Assembly: GCA_964036665.1 (NCBI GenBank)
Contig: OZ038530.1
Coordinates: 5,284,501 to 5,348,500 of the forward strand
Origin: Gordius sp. MW1
Lineage: Eukaryota; Nematomorpha; Gordioida; Gordea; Gordiidae
Direction of reading: 5' to 3'
Length of the DNA stretch: 64,000 bases
In this document: piece after piece, positions 48,701-60,652 of the stretch
Layout of the letters: every line of letters begins with the position of its first letter
Numbering within the stretch: the stretch's first letter is position 1
Notes under the pieces: generated by a model
The model's database searches: none
The model's input: the letters and a program-made list of their open reading frames with translations, nothing else
What the model was told of the DNA's origin: nothing
Program-made: the position numbers and the translations under genes

Positions 48701-51700
48701 AGCCTCAATGATAATGTTACAGTAATAAGCGCTGCATATAAATTGTATTTTTTCTGGGAAATTCAAAAATATGTATAAACCGGGAATTATTGCATCTTAT
48801 TACACTTTGCGGAAAGGAATGCATATACAAAAATTTAATCTGGCATATCATCTAGCATAATTTTAGTTGGAATTTAAGCAAAGTTAATCCATTTTATTAT
48901 TATTTTTAATTACTTTTTTAGTAAAAATTAAATAAATATTTTTGCATTAGTTTGCCGCAGCCAATCCTATAGCCGTTTTGACTTGGAAAGGCAGCCAACC
49001 TGACTTGCCTAGTATTTTACTAAATTCTCACACAGACGTTGTTGAAGCCTTCGCGGTCATTATATTTTATTATTGCTACGCAATTTATGGGTTTTTATTA
49101 ACAAATAATTATTTAAATGTTATAAAACATCATCTCTTCAAAAATGATATTTTTTTATTTAACTTAAAATTTAAGTTGTCAGTTTTGTTTGTGCCTCATT
49201 AATTGTAGAACGAATGGCGTTATGATCCTTACAAGGCTGAGATAGCAGATAACGGGAACATATATGCCCGAGGAACGCAGGTTAGCCTCTCAACAGACTT
49301 AATTTAATGTTTGTCAAAAATAAGTTTTTAATTTATTATTTTATAATATTATTTGTTTGAAATAAATGCCATAGGATATGAAAGGAGTCGCTATTCAGTG
49401 AGAGCTTACTTATCCACTTCAATTTTCTATAATTTGTTTAACGTGTTGATTAAATGATTCGTTTTTTAGATATTTAGAAGCCATTAGAAGTTTAAAGCAA
49501 GAAGGAAATTCTTTTTTGAGAACAATCCATCTGCTATATGTTCCGGGTATAAAATAACAAATTTTGTATATTATTGTTTTTCTTATAAACATTATTACTT
49601 TAATATATTATGTATATGCATCATTTAATTAATCTTCTTAGTAGAAATGACTTAATTATTGTCTAAAACTTTTTGCTCACTATCTTATTTTTAAAGTCAG
49701 TCCACTTTATAAAGAAAATTATTCAAAATAGATGTTTCAGTAATCGTTCCTAATTACCTGTTAAACGATTTAATCTGCTAATATTTTGATTAAAACAAAG
49801 CAAAAGAGTCTCTACTAAGCAATTTTTTTCATTTTATATCAAATTTGTAAATTGTTTATGGTAAAGATGAAGAAGTTGGTGGTAAGAAGGGGATGGAACC
49901 TTTGGTTAAATCGGATGAATTTAAAGCCCTCAACATTGGCATGTCCTTAGACGAAGGACATCCAAGCTCTAACATGGATTACAATCTTTATTTTGCCGAG
50001 CGTTCAGTCAGATGTTAGTCATACGGTCAACATTCATTCATCCCTTTTAAACATTGATTTTCATAATTTTTACAACGGTTAAACGAATATGTCTGCATTC
50101 GAGTTTCTCATTTTTGTAATATGGACATTTGTTTAAATAAATTAATTCAAAATGATAAATATGAACTAGTCCAGGAGAATTAAAATAGCCATTGTTATCG
50201 GCTTCTATTTTATCACAAGTTTTACTATAGTCCTAATAAATTAAGGAGTTTTTGATTGATTTTTTATAATAAATTTTAAAAAATAACTTCTTTCGTTTAT
50301 ATCTCTGCAATCAAGCTACGCAAGAGCTTATTTTAAAAATGTTTGTATTGTTTTATCTCGAACACTTGTTTAATATTGTTATTTAATTGTCGTCTTTATT
50401 TAGCGATCTACGTAAAGATTCCTGGACCAACTGGACATGGTTCACGCTTTATAAAAGATACCGCCGCCTCTAAATTTGTAAACAATCTATATGATTGCCA
50501 ATTACAAATGTTGTTGAGTATTGTGATTTATATAAGTCTATGATTTTAAGATTAAATTGGTCAATTCCGTGTTTGAATATCGAGAACAGGAAATGAAAAG
50601 GTATTGCATAACAAATTACTTCTCTTTTCATAAAATTTAAAAATTATTTTTATAGGCTGGAAGCAAATCCTGAGCTCGGTATGGGGGATGTAACAACAAT
50701 CAATTTAACCGAACTCAAAGTATTTCAAAAAAAATTTATGATACACTACATTCTAAAACATGTAATATGTTTTATTGACAGGGCGGTTCAGCATTTAACA
50801 TTATACCCTCCGAGATAACATGTAGTAAGTATTTGTAATTTTAGGACATATAACTTTTGGTGCATGGGCTAGCCAGGATTGGATTTAGAGGGGGGCAATA
50901 ATGATCTAAGGAGGGGCAAAATGATAATTTTGTGAAATTTTAGTCATAATTATGTTAAATTATGAAAAAAAGTTGGATTTCGAGGGGGGCAGCCGCCCCT
51001 ACCTGCCACCCCCTGGCTACGCCCATGTTTTGGTGCATATCATTTTGGTTTGTTTATATGCTATACATTTTTATTATTTAGCCATTGACGTTCGTGTTAC
51101 GCCTCGGGTTGATTTGTACGAATTTGAAAAGCTGTTGGAAACTTGGATCAAAGAGGCAGGCTCCGATATAACTTTCCACTATCACCAGGTCAAAAATGAA
51201 TTACTAATCAAATATTTTCAAAAAATTGCAGAATTGTAGCATTCTCCATGCATTTTATTTTTAAATTGTCCCACATAGAGAGCCCCCAAACCGTGTCTCA
51301 CCTCAGTTGAACCGGGATTTAAATGGTGGGACGTATTGTCGGACGCTGCTGGAAAAGCGTAATTTTCACACTTTTCATTACTCACTTAATTTTTAATATT
51401 TTATTATTTACAACAAATTTGTTTGTTTTTTTCACTTTATGCGTCAGGGGAATAAATCTAACAACATCCATTAGCGGAGGTGCCACCGATAGCCGATTTC
51501 TGAGAGAGGTATTATTCATTGAATAGATTGTGATAGCATATATAGAAGGTTGCTGCCTATAGTTAAGGTTGAGATTAATTATAAATTACAAAAAGGATCA
51601 GAATCAAGCTTTATAGAACAACATTTGAAACTTAATTTTTATACATCTAGGTGGGAATAACAGCCTATGGGTTATCTTTGATAAACGATACTCCTCTATT

Positions 51701-51821
51701 GCTTCACGCCAACGACGAATTTATTAATAAAGATGTCTTTTTAAAGGGGATCAAAATATATAAAACCTTGATTCCAGCTCTTGCAGACACCCCTAAATTT
51801 GAGCCAGACCCTAAAGAATGA
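45756..51821 (+). CDS. ACY1: Aminoacylase-1 (N-acyl-L-amino-acid amidohydrolase), 15 exons
   Basis: This zinc-dependent M20 peptidase-family enzyme hydrolyses N-acetylated amino acids in the cytosol. Exons: 45756-45873, 46029-46093, 48951-49055, 49209-49280, 49375-49397, 49470-49546, 49867-50013, 50404-50477, 50551-50600, 50656-50719, 50782-50824, 51082-51188, 51279-51358, 51448-51508, 51651-51821. All junctions are GT-AG and in phase, giving 1257 nt and 418 residues; animal ACY1 has about 408. Metal-site motifs are complete: 'LLNSHTDVVE' (His, Asp), 'ARGTQDMKG' (Asp), 'VPDEEVGG' (catalytic Glu and ligand Glu), 'SLDEG' and 'LLLHANDEF' (His). The dimerisation domain has 'GPTGHGSRF'. Start 'MGSFYSRQN' is the first in-frame ATG. 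Introns range from 55 bp to 2.86 kb; two hold transposons (46665-47340, 50863-51027). An AATAAA-type polyadenylation site was not clearly placed. Confidence 0.93.
46665..47340. mobile_element. CGTAGCC-family hAT element in ACY1 intron 2
   Basis: GATATATT flanks it at 46657-46664 and 47341-47348. The left end is CATAGGCGTAGCCATG. The complement of the right end is CAGTAGCGTAGGGAAGG. The 676-bp interior holds a long G run and no recognisable protein. Its right part is shared, inverted, with about 6914-7030. Confidence 0.85.
47389..47679 (-). CDS. Hypothetical antisense ORF in ACY1 intron 2, 96 aa
   Basis: The frame is long for this AT-rich background. It has two cysteine-containing hydrophobic stretches near the N-terminus ('LIYCEVCRMIGIIISVFI'), a basic middle ('KLVKVAKSKK') and an acidic C-terminus ('DQGMEGYFIIFVEN'). 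No family, splice chain or polyadenylation signal supports it. A chance open frame or a remnant of an unrecognised gene are both possible. Confidence 0.2.
   Translation of the reverse strand: MCLSNVFPSLTPFISTLYKNLIYCEVCRMIGIIISVFIPSKLVKVAKSKKVSGLRRCINFNRNVTLSKAPKIINPCVLFDQGMEGYFIIFVENHQN
50863..51027. mobile_element. CGTAGCC-family MITE in ACY1 intron 11, 165 bp
   Basis: TTTTGGTG is duplicated at 50855-50862 and 51028-51035. Ends are CATGGGCTAGCCAGG and the complement of CCTGGCTACGCCCATG. Internal GGAGGGGCAAAATGAT and GGGGGCAGCCGCCCCT blocks are shared with 62645-62787. It accounts for most of the 257-bp intron without disturbing either splice site. Confidence 0.88.
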
Positions 51822-54239
51822 TCAGCAATAATTATAAGATATTTAAGCCCGTTATTTATTGTTATTTTTGGTCCTGATCAAGGACCTATTGTTGATCTAT
51901 TTATATCTAAGTTATCGTTTTTATTGTTATGCTAAAGATAGAAAATATTAATCTATATTTTAACACACACTATAATATATTTTGGGAATAAGTTTAAATG
52001 GTTACAAATTTATGAATTTTGTTTAAATTTATTTTAAATACTTTTATGTCATATTTGCTAAATGTATAAAAAGACTTAAATAACGCACTATACAATAATA
52101 TAAATTTGGACAAATTACAAAGGATATAGATGCTCGCCTTTTTTAAAATAAAAAGGGAGAAAATAGGCATTACATTATTAAGGCTGTACTAAAATCACAA
52201 AAATGCATTTAAATTTCAATAATATTGAAAAGTATGTTTCTTTTTATTTGTCGCGCATTTAATACTATCTACAATCGCTTTCAGAACTTTTTATGAAATA
52301 TGAATGCTTTATTTTATGAATTATATGCAGTATAGTCAGTACAGTAGCCTTCCTTGTGGGGGTCTAACTTAAATTTCACACCAGTGGGGAGAAGTCAACG
52401 ACGATTTAAAAAATTTTCCGCGATTTTTGAAAATTTTAAAGTAAAAGTGCTATTTTCTGATTTTATATATTTTTTATAAACTTTTTAAAAAATGAGGGGG
52501 CATTTTTTTTGTCTTTGCTAATCGCATATTTCAATTGTTTTCAGAATTGTTTTGCTCTATCTGCAATTACCCAGAGCGCTCATTTAATCACTGGAATTTA
52601 TTGTTTGCCTTTAAATTTATTTGCATAATGTCCCTACAATTTCTCTATGAGTGTTGTGTGTTGATAAATGATGAAATATACTCAATTTCGGATGAAGATA
52701 AATAAAATTAATATAAAAATAGTTTAAGGTGATAAATCAAGTAATTGATAATGATGGTTGCAATCAAACAACATCCAATGGGCTCAATTTGTAAATACAA
52801 AGATTAGTATTAATAATTTTAGGTGTACATTATCGCTAATGGAAAATGAAGATTGTTAGGGCCAAAAAAAAGAGCTTTTGCAAGAAAAAAATAAATTTTT
52901 GAAAAAGAATATTTAAGAGGATTTAAAATTTAACATTATTTATTGTAATTCTGTTTAATAATATTAAATATGTAATATTTACTTTATAATTAATAAATTT
53001 TTAATAATCGTTTTTGCTGTAAATAGTATAATTGACAAAATTACCCCCAGTAAATATTTTTAGCTGTATAAAAGATATAAATTACTTTTATAAGTTTAAT
53101 TATATATATTTATCCCCTTAAAGATATTTTAAATTACAATAGTTTATAGTTTCAATAAATTTAGCAAGGTACACAGCCCAAATTGATCATAAAATTTTTA
53201 ATAGATATATTTTAAAAAAATTTACAAATCTTAATAATAAATAACTAGTTCAAGTCACAATTTTATTATACTTATAAGTCATGAATTTATCTTTAATATC
53301 TACAATACCATAAAAATTTTGGTTAAGAAATGCAGTAGCTATAAATCCCAAAAAAAACTTTGCTCTATATAAAAGTTTAACCTTTTGTCTAAAATATTAC
53401 AGATACTATTAGTTTACATTAAAGAACTTAAATTCAAGTTATATGAATAATAAGTTTAGATTTTAAAGCAATTCAAACTTTGTACTTAATTATCTCAGTT
53501 TGGATTTGTGTGCAGTTAGAGCACCCCAATTTTCAGGTAGCGACTTGTCAAATTTAATAATCATTCTTGGTGTAATTTTTTCATAATTCGTTCGGAGAGG
53601 GGGCCCTAGCACAAAGGGAATCATTATATTATTTTTATGCAAAAAACTACTATTGTTCGCTTGCTAGCACCTACTCAGGCAAGCTGCATTTTACAAAGAG
53701 GGGGGCAAGCGTGTAAACAAACCAACCATAACAAAATTATTAATGAGTTTAAGTCAGAAAAATAATAAGACTATACACATTAAACAAAAAATGAGGTTAA
53801 GTATTACAGATGCAGGAGGGCTTGCAAAAGTAGAAGCAAATTTATTGATCAGTTGCTTTATAAAACACAATAAAATAAAGTTATAGATAAAAACATAGTT
53901 CCATCATATATTTCTCTCAAATTCTACCTATGTTCAATTAAGTTACAATAATATTAAAAGCACATATACTATATAAAACATTATCAATAGAATAATCTAG
54001 TTTAAATCCTGAACTCTCATGTTACTCATAGTACAGTATTAAATAAAGCATTTTTTAATTTTAGAATCATTTAGTTTAAGCCATGTTATGCTTTTTCTAT
54101 GCCCTGTCAAATTATAAATTTAATAAAAAAAACATAAATTGTAGCCTTATTTTGAAATTGACTATATGATTAATAGGCTTAGTTTTGCTGGGGATCAAGT
54201 TAAGGGACATTTTTAACCCTGAGACATTAACTTTGCCAA
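51822..54239. other. 3' flank of ACY1 and AT-rich intergenic DNA
   Basis: The first few hundred bases include the ACY1 3' untranslated region, whose end I cannot place. The remainder shows no gene or known repeat. A G/C-rich patch at 53598-53705 has no recognised meaning. Confidence 0.55.
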
Positions 54240-55300
54240 GATGATTTTTGGGGTGGCCCGTCAACTCGCCGAAAATAATCTCGCCGAAAATTATTTCCCC
54301 CAGCTAAAAAAGGTCCCCAAATTTGTGATTGGTTGATGGGTGTGGCATAACGCCAATAAACGTTTTCCCCGTGTTGTATAACCGCCTTCCCCCCCCCCGC
54401 CATTTCCTTCTCCCCTTCATCACAGACATTTTTGTACTAATTTATAACGACAGCCTTGTGCTGGTTACGTATTAATGATTAATTTTTACCCTTTCGCGTT
54501 GGCGTAACTTTGATATTAAAAAAAGAAAAAAGTAGAGTATCGGCAAACCATCTGCTTACATAACTCCACCCCAACCTACAACATAATTCTTATATTTTAT
54601 TATCCTGGATTCATTATCCAATTTTCCCCTACAATTTTCAATATTATAAAATTTCTGCTTCTCTCGTATTTGTACCAGAACATATATTATTACAAATAAA
54701 ACTTTCTTTGGACTTAACAACTAATAAAAGCTTGATATTAAATCCGGAGTGGATTTAAAACCCCGCTTAGTTTTGGTTGCTTAGTTCTTTTTCGTGTTTT
54801 AATTACTCTTCTTGGCACTTGTTCAATTTCCCTTTTAGTTTTATTACCCTCCCCTTGCTAGTTGTATGACTCTTCAAATTTATTGTCACGCAGTCCTAAT
54901 CCCCCCATCTTAATTAGTGTTATGATTGCGTTTGTTTGTTATAATCCCCCTCCCCGATCGCGATGGTATTGTTTACATATTTACATCTTCAATCACCCCC
55001 CCCCCCCGATCGTTATTAAATTGTTTACCTATTTTGCGTCAACGATCATCATTATTATTCCTGCTATTTAAAGTACGAATTGTTTGTAAAAGGGAGATAT
55101 ATATATTTTTGGTATTATTGTTAGTGTAGATATTAATCATTAATAAATTCGTGTATTGGAATTAAATAAATAAATTGAGCCCTCCTTTTGGGGGGGACAA
55201 CAAGAAAACAAATTATTTTTATAACAATCATTCGAGAAATAAAATAAAAAGAAATTCAATACGTATTAGTGTATAGAAAAATGGTGTCAGAAATAGCTGA
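54240..55300. repeat. Unknown repeat 'R', copy 1
   Basis: This copy spans TCAACTCGCCGAAAAT motifs, TGTGGCATAACGCCAATAAA at 54341, and a block from CCCCGCTTAGTTTTGG (54761) to TATTTAAAGTACGAATTG near 55085. It ends beyond a CCTCCTTTTGGGGGGG stretch at 55178. The 54761-55090 block reappears at 56119-56382 and 60653-60765. Small ORFs inside (54862-55071, 54926-55129) are by-products of C runs. Terminal structure and class are unclear; a TATTTAAA box and an AATAAA could indicate an LTR, but no TG...CA limits were found. Confidence 0.6.
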
Positions 55301-55639
55301 TTATTTGAACCCACGAGAATATTCTATGTAGAAATTCTGAAAATTTTAATGGCAATATTCAGGGAAGGTATGAAAAAAAATTCTTAAACCATTCATTCGA
55401 TCATCTTGAAAGGCAAGTTAACCATATTCAGAAAATGAAGTATATTCTGGGAATTATTATTCTTAGCAAATATTCTATGAAAATGCGTCATATCTGGTAA
55501 GATGTACACACACTGAAAACAAATTATTTAAATAGAAGCCTAAATTATTATTGTGCTACTTAAATATGATTATTGTTATTAAACAATGTTAAACCAAAAC
55601 CCCCCCCCCCGTTTAGTTGAATATTATTTGCCGATGTAA

Positions 55640-56020
55640 GCATGATTTTATGAAAGGGAAAAAAGCGAGCGTTTTTTGTAAAGTGAATTATATTGATATT
55701 TGGAAGGAAGGAAATGACATTTTTTTGTAAAGTGGCTTATATGAATATTTTGAAGGAAGGAATTGACGGAGATTTTTGGTTACCAATTGAACTACTAAAC
55801 CAAGTATTGAGGCTCTGAACTCTTTGAGTCATCCTCGGGTATATAAGGCTCTGAACTCTTTGAGTCATCCTTAGAGTTTTTAAGGAACGGTATAATCCGT
55901 ATCCTTGGTTTTCGGAAAGTAGTGTCAATGTCAATATCGAGGTCAATGTCAATATCGAGGTCAATATCTAGGTCAAGGTCAATATCATGGTCAATGTTTA
56001 TGTCAAGGTCAAAAAGCATG
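55640..56020. repeat. Cluster of tandem repeats including a GTCAAT-type hexamer array
   Basis: Three arrays occur in succession. One is a duplicated unit of about 55 bp with GTAAAGTG and GGAAGGAA (55670-55770). The next is a duplicated unit of about 40 bp with CTCTGAACTCTTTGAGTC (55811-55880). The last is a degenerate hexamer/12-mer array of GTCAATATCGAG and GTCAAT (55923-56012). The Asp/Ile- and Ser/Met-rich ORFs across the array on either strand are repeat artefacts. Confidence 0.75.
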
Positions 56021-56084
56021 AATATGGAGATTACAAATTGCCAGAAATACGCAAGGTTAAATTTTTGTTTGGTAAAGGGTAAGG

Positions 56085-56382
56085 TGTGGCATAACGCCAA
56101 TAAACGTTTTCCCCCTTTCCCCGCTTAGTTTTGGTTGCTTAGTTCTTTTTCGTGTTTTAATTACTCTTCTTGGCACTTGTTCAATTTCCCTTTTAATTTT
56201 ATTACCCTCCCCTTGCTAGTTGTATGACTCTTCAAATTTATTGTCACGCAGTCCTACTTGTTTTCAAAACAATTAAAATTTGTTCCCCCATCTTAATTAG
56301 TGTTACCAGTGCGCTATACGGTGATTGCGTTTGTTTGTTATAATCCCCCTCCCCGATCGCGATGGTATTGTTTACATATTTA
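56085..56382. repeat. Unknown repeat 'R', copy 2, left part
   Basis: This matches copy 1 from TGTGGCATAACGCCAATAAA and then from CCCCGCTTAGTTTTGG, with about 380 bp of copy 1 absent between them. It carries two short insertions near 56256-56325 and is cut at ATTTA by the gypsy-type element. The right part resumes at 60653. Confidence 0.75.
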
Positions 56383-56668
56383 TGTAGAGAGTTAATAGGA
56401 GTGTGAAGCGTTGTCGATCAAATGACCGTTTATGTTTAATATGGGATTTTATGTTATATTATTTAATATTGTATTTTAATATTGATATGGTAATATTGTA
56501 TTTAAATATGAATTCGAAAACGAGACAACTAATTGTTTTTGACGCGTGATTCCACCATCTTGTTTCTTACGGATAGTTTATCGGTTAAAATGATGATTAT
56601 TGTAAAAACCCTGTAAATATACCATTCCAATATTCCATATTCCGTTCGATATACCTTCATTCTTAACA
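56383..56668 (+). repeat. Gypsy 5' LTR
   Basis: It starts TGTAGAGAGTTAATAGG and ends ATTCTTAACA. The TG...CA ends and partner at 60367 define it. Confidence 0.93.
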
Positions 56669-56702
56669 GTTTGGCGTCGAGGAGAGGATAACCTTCGCGG
56701 AG

Positions 56703-57182
56703 ATGCAGAAATATAAAACAACGGCTGACATCGACGTTTTTTTAACTCAATTTGAGTTATTCCTTAGGAGTAATAAGACGGAGACAGATGAGCAAAAAGC
56801 GGCTCTATTATTAACCAGCCTCGAGGGGGATGCATTTCAATTAATTCTAGAGGATTATAGACCGCATGAGTTGACAGGGATACATATGAAGAAGCGAAAG
56901 AGCGGTTAAAGAAGTTATTCCAAAAGAACCCTTGTAGGAGAGCAAAGAGACAAGATGCGACAAGGCCAGGGAGAGTCAATAGACGCGTACGCTAATAGAC
57001 TCAAGGCCGGAGCTAACAGCTGCAACTTCGGAAACGAAGAATTGCAAAACAGAATCGTCGACCAATTTATTATAGGATTGCGCGATAGAAGCTTACAGGC
57101 GAGACTATTATCAGAAGATGATATCAAATGGGACCGCCTAGGAGAACTGGCGTTAACGGCCGAGACAATAGAAGGGGGCTAA
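56703..57182 (+). pseudogene. Gypsy gag, frameshifted
   Basis: The frame opens with 'MQKYKTTADIDVFLTQFELF' and stops at 56907-56909. A second piece (56955-57182) continues in another frame with 'YANRLKAGANSCNFG' and 'IVDQFIIGLRDRSLQARLL'. Together they resemble a small capsid protein. No CCHC zinc knuckle is visible. The last codons overlap the start of the protease frame, so an original frameshift between gag and pol is possible. Confidence 0.7.
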
Positions 57183-60100
57183 GCACCTTGCAGGACGGGT
57201 CCGAAGAGGCATGGAGCGTGGTGGCGGGACGAGAAGCGTGGACTGGACCGGTCCGGATTCCCAGGTTAAACCATGCTTTAGATGTGTTAACAGTTGACGT
57301 ATACATTAATAACGATTTGTTCCAATTTATCTTCGATACGGGCGCTACGGTGTCGATCATACCGGCGCGAATATGGGCGAAGGAGATCCCACGCAACAAA
57401 GAGCCCGTCCCGACGGTATACGCGTACGGCCACGAGGAAATAAAGATCGTAGCCAAGGTGCAAGTCGATGTCCGAATGGGTAACACGAGGAAACAGCTGT
57501 CGTTATTGCTAGCAGACGTAGCGGGGCCGCCGTTGTGCGGGATCGATTGGATACAGGAGTTCGAGCCCGAAATCTGGCGTCAAATACGTTGGAACTCGAG
57601 GGCTGCGGCGGAACGGTTCGCGGTCAATTACGTAGAAAGACCGAAAGACACCAAGGCCGCGATCCAGCACGTGATGAAGCGATGGGGTGGCCAGCAAGAC
57701 GAACTCCCACAAGCGGTCAAGGGAATAACGGTGGAGGTGCCGTTAAAAGAGGGCATAGAGCCCGTATTTATCCCCGTTCGAAGGGTGCCGATGGCGTGGA
57801 AGAAGTAGAAGAAGAGCTGGATAAATGGGTCAAGGACGGGGTGATTGAACCAATCGATTTCTCAAGATGGGCCAGCCCAGTGGTACCCGTGAAAAAAAGC
57901 GATGGAACTCTGCGATTATGTATAGACTACCGGTTTACGATAAATAAATACGCGCAAGGGTTGTTGTACCCGTTACCCAAAATCGACGACTTGTTAAATA
58001 AACTTGATAATGCGTGCTATTTTACGAAGCTGGACCTTACGAAAGCGTACCTACAGCTCGAATTAGGGCCAGAGACGAGCCAACGATTGACTATCTCAAC
58101 GCACAAGGGCCTATTTAAAGTTAACCTGATGCCGTTCGGTTTATTGTGCCGCGGCCATTTTTCAAAAGACAATGGACCAAATATTAGGAGGCATGGAAGG
58201 GGTTGCAGTTTACATCGACGATATCTTAATTGCAGGGGAGAGGGAAGAAATTCACAACAAGAGGTTACTCAAGGTACTAGAAACGTTACAAAAGTGGGGG
58301 TTCGTGCCGAACATTGCCAAGAGTATATTGTGGGCGAAGGAAGTAACCTTTCTGGGATACGTAATAAGTAACAAGGGGATTCGAATCAACGACAATAAAG
58401 CCGAATTAGTCAAGCAGTGGAAAAACTTAACTAACAAAAACGAAATAAGGTCCTTCCTTGGGTTAACAACATACTTTTCAAAGTTCATTAAGGACTACGC
58501 CAAAATCATACACCCGATTCAGAAACTCATGAAAAAGAACGTGATGTACCACTGGGGTGAAGAACAGCAAGGAGCATTTGAAGCTATCAAGTCCGCGCTT
58601 ACGAAAGCCCCCGTTCTGGCGTACTTCAATGGAGAGTGGGAGACCGGCCTGGTCGTAGACGCCTCGGGTACGGGGTTAGGGGCCATCTTACATCAACGAG
58701 CACCAGGAGAGAATTGGAGAGTGGTGGCCTATGCGTCAAGAGCATTAAACGATAGCGAAAGCCGGTAATCGACGATCGAACGAGAGGCCCTTGCGGTGGT
58801 GTATGGACTAAAAAAGTTCAACGAATATGTACAAGGACGAAGCGTTACTATCATGACGGATCATAGACCGCTTATATATATATTCGATCAGAGCAAAAGG
58901 GGCAAGGAACATTGGTCACCACGCCTAACCAGGTGGGCGCTCATGGTATCAGGCTATACGACCAAGTTCGAATACAACAAGGGAATCGAAAACGCGGCAG
59001 ATTTTTTGTCTAGAAATCCGAACGAACACGCGTATCAGGTTAGCGAGGAAATACCAGAGGACTCGATGAATCCGTTTATTTCATTGGACGTGGTAAAACA
59101 ACACATCTTGGAGGATCCGGGGCTGCGGCAATTAAAAGAGTGGATTAGGGGTAAACAAAATACAATGGTCACGTGTGGTCTAAGACGCACCTACGAAAAA
59201 CACCTGCCAAAGTTACATGAAGCCAAAAGCATAATATATTACAAAGGGGGACGAATATTAATTCCGGCGAAGTTACGAGGAGTGGTACTCCAAAGTCTAC
59301 ATAGTAGGGGCCACGTAGGTATCAAGCGAATGCAATAAGTGGCGCGGCAGTATATATGGTGGCCGACTCTTGACGATGACTTATTGAGCGTAGCGAAAGG
59401 GTGCCGGAGTTGCAATTACACGGCTGCGGCGGCGAAGAGGGCACCATTGATAGAGTGTCAACCTAGCCATAAATCATGGGTCCAAGTACATACCGATATC
59501 ATGGGTCCTCTCAGGGGGAAGTCATACCTCGTGATGGTGGACAATAGCTCGAGATGGGTAGAGGTGTTTAAATTAGAAGACACCACGGCGACAACCGTTA
59601 TAAAAAAACTGGCCGAAACGTTCGCTAGATTTGGAAATCCACCTTGGTTAATATCAGATAACGGCCCACAATTCAAAGGGCAGGAGTTACAGAACTTTTG
59701 CAAGTCGAGGGGAATTAATCAACGATGGACAGCTCCTTACCATCCGGCGTCAAACGGGTTGGCAGAAAGATACGTACGATTAATTAAAGAAGCCATCGTT
59801 AGGAACGAGTCGGAAGTATGGCTAAGTAGATTTTTGGAAAACTACAGATCTACAAAACACCCCGCAACCAATAAAAGCCCGGCAGAGATGATGCTGAAAA
59901 GAAGGATGCGAACCGAATGGGAGGTTTTGAGGGAAACCGTACCACAACAATGGGTAGAGACCGGGAACCCGCGGACGTTCAACGTAGGAGACTTGGTTTG
60001 GGTGCGCATGTTTCTGGGTCCAAGCAAATGGGTAGAAGGCACGATAAAAGCCAAGCATGGTAGTCGGTCCTACGATGTATGGGCACAGGGAAGAAATCAC

Positions 60101-60379
60101 CATCGACACGTGGATCAAGTAAGGAAACGGAAAATCCTGAATTGGACCACTCTGGGACAAGAGAACGGGTGGCCACAAAGAATACTATCAGAAAGGGAAG
60201 AGGGAACAAGCGCTCCAAGAGAACAAATACAAAACAGGGGAACAAGTACCACAAGAGATCAAACGCAAATCCAGACAGGAACGCCTAGCGAAGAAACTAG
60301 ATACCCACAGCGGAGGCGGAAACCACCAGCGTTCCTTAAGGATTTTATCTGTGAAAAGGGGGGAACTGTAGAGAGTTAA
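57128..60379 (+). pseudogene. Gypsy pol (protease, reverse transcriptase, RNase H, integrase), broken
   Basis: The protease has 'FDTGATVSIIPA' (57333 on). The reverse transcriptase has 'RLCIDYRFTINKY', 'LDLTKAYLQLEL' and 'VAVYIDDILIAGE' (58205 on). RNase H has 'VVDASGTGLGAIL' and 'IMTDHRPLIYI'. Integrase has 'GCRSCN', 'HTDIMGPLRG', 'LISDNGPQF' and 'NGLAERYVRLIKEAI', so the DDE triad is complete. Breaks compared with the 28242 element are a 4-bp deletion near 57805, a frame change near 58148, a TAT-to-TAA nonsense near 58767, and a GAA-to-TAA nonsense at about 59336. Domains are otherwise well preserved, which fits a recent insertion. Confidence 0.88.
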
Positions 60380-60652
60380 TAGGAGTGTGAAGCGTTGTCG
60401 ATCAAATGACCGTTTATGTTATATATGGGATTTTATGTTATATTATTTAATATTGTATTTTAATATTGATATGGTAATATTGTATTTAAATATGAATTCG
60501 CAAACGAGACAACTAATTGTTTTTGACGCGTGATTCCACCATCTTGTTTCTTACGGATAGTTTATCGGTTAAAATGATGATTATTGTAAAAACCCTGTAA
60601 ATATACCATTCCAATATTCCATATTCCGTTCGATATACCTTCTTTCTTAACA
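60367..60652 (+). repeat. Gypsy 3' LTR
   Basis: It is a near-identical direct copy of 56383-56668. It starts TGTAGAGAG directly after the polypurine tract and ends TTCTTAACA before the ATTTA duplication. Confidence 0.93.

Larger units (their letters stand above)
56383..60652 (+). mobile_element. Ty3/gypsy-type LTR retrotransposon, recent but broken
   Basis: Direct 286-bp LTRs lie at 56383-56668 and 60367-60652 with four differences seen by eye, so the insertion is young. ATTTA is duplicated at 56378-56382 and 60653-60657. A primer-binding region (GTTTGGCGTCGAGG) follows the 5' LTR, and a polypurine tract (AAAAGGGGGGAAC) precedes the 3' LTR. Gag, protease, reverse transcriptase, RNase H and integrase are in Ty3/gypsy order in 4.27 kb, short for the group because gag is small and no env-like gene is present. 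Frameshifts and stops inactivate it. It is related to the 28242 element but has a longer, different LTR that shares only its TGTAGAGAG start. Confidence 0.92.

Noticed and set aside
54862..55129. Two overlapping ORFs with proline-rich stretches
   Set aside because: They arise from C runs within repeat R and are not conserved in frame in copy 2.
55737..56128. Asp/Ile-rich and Ser/Met-rich ORFs over 55737-56128
   Set aside because: They are translations of the GTCAAT tandem array on both strands and lack any non-repeat domain.
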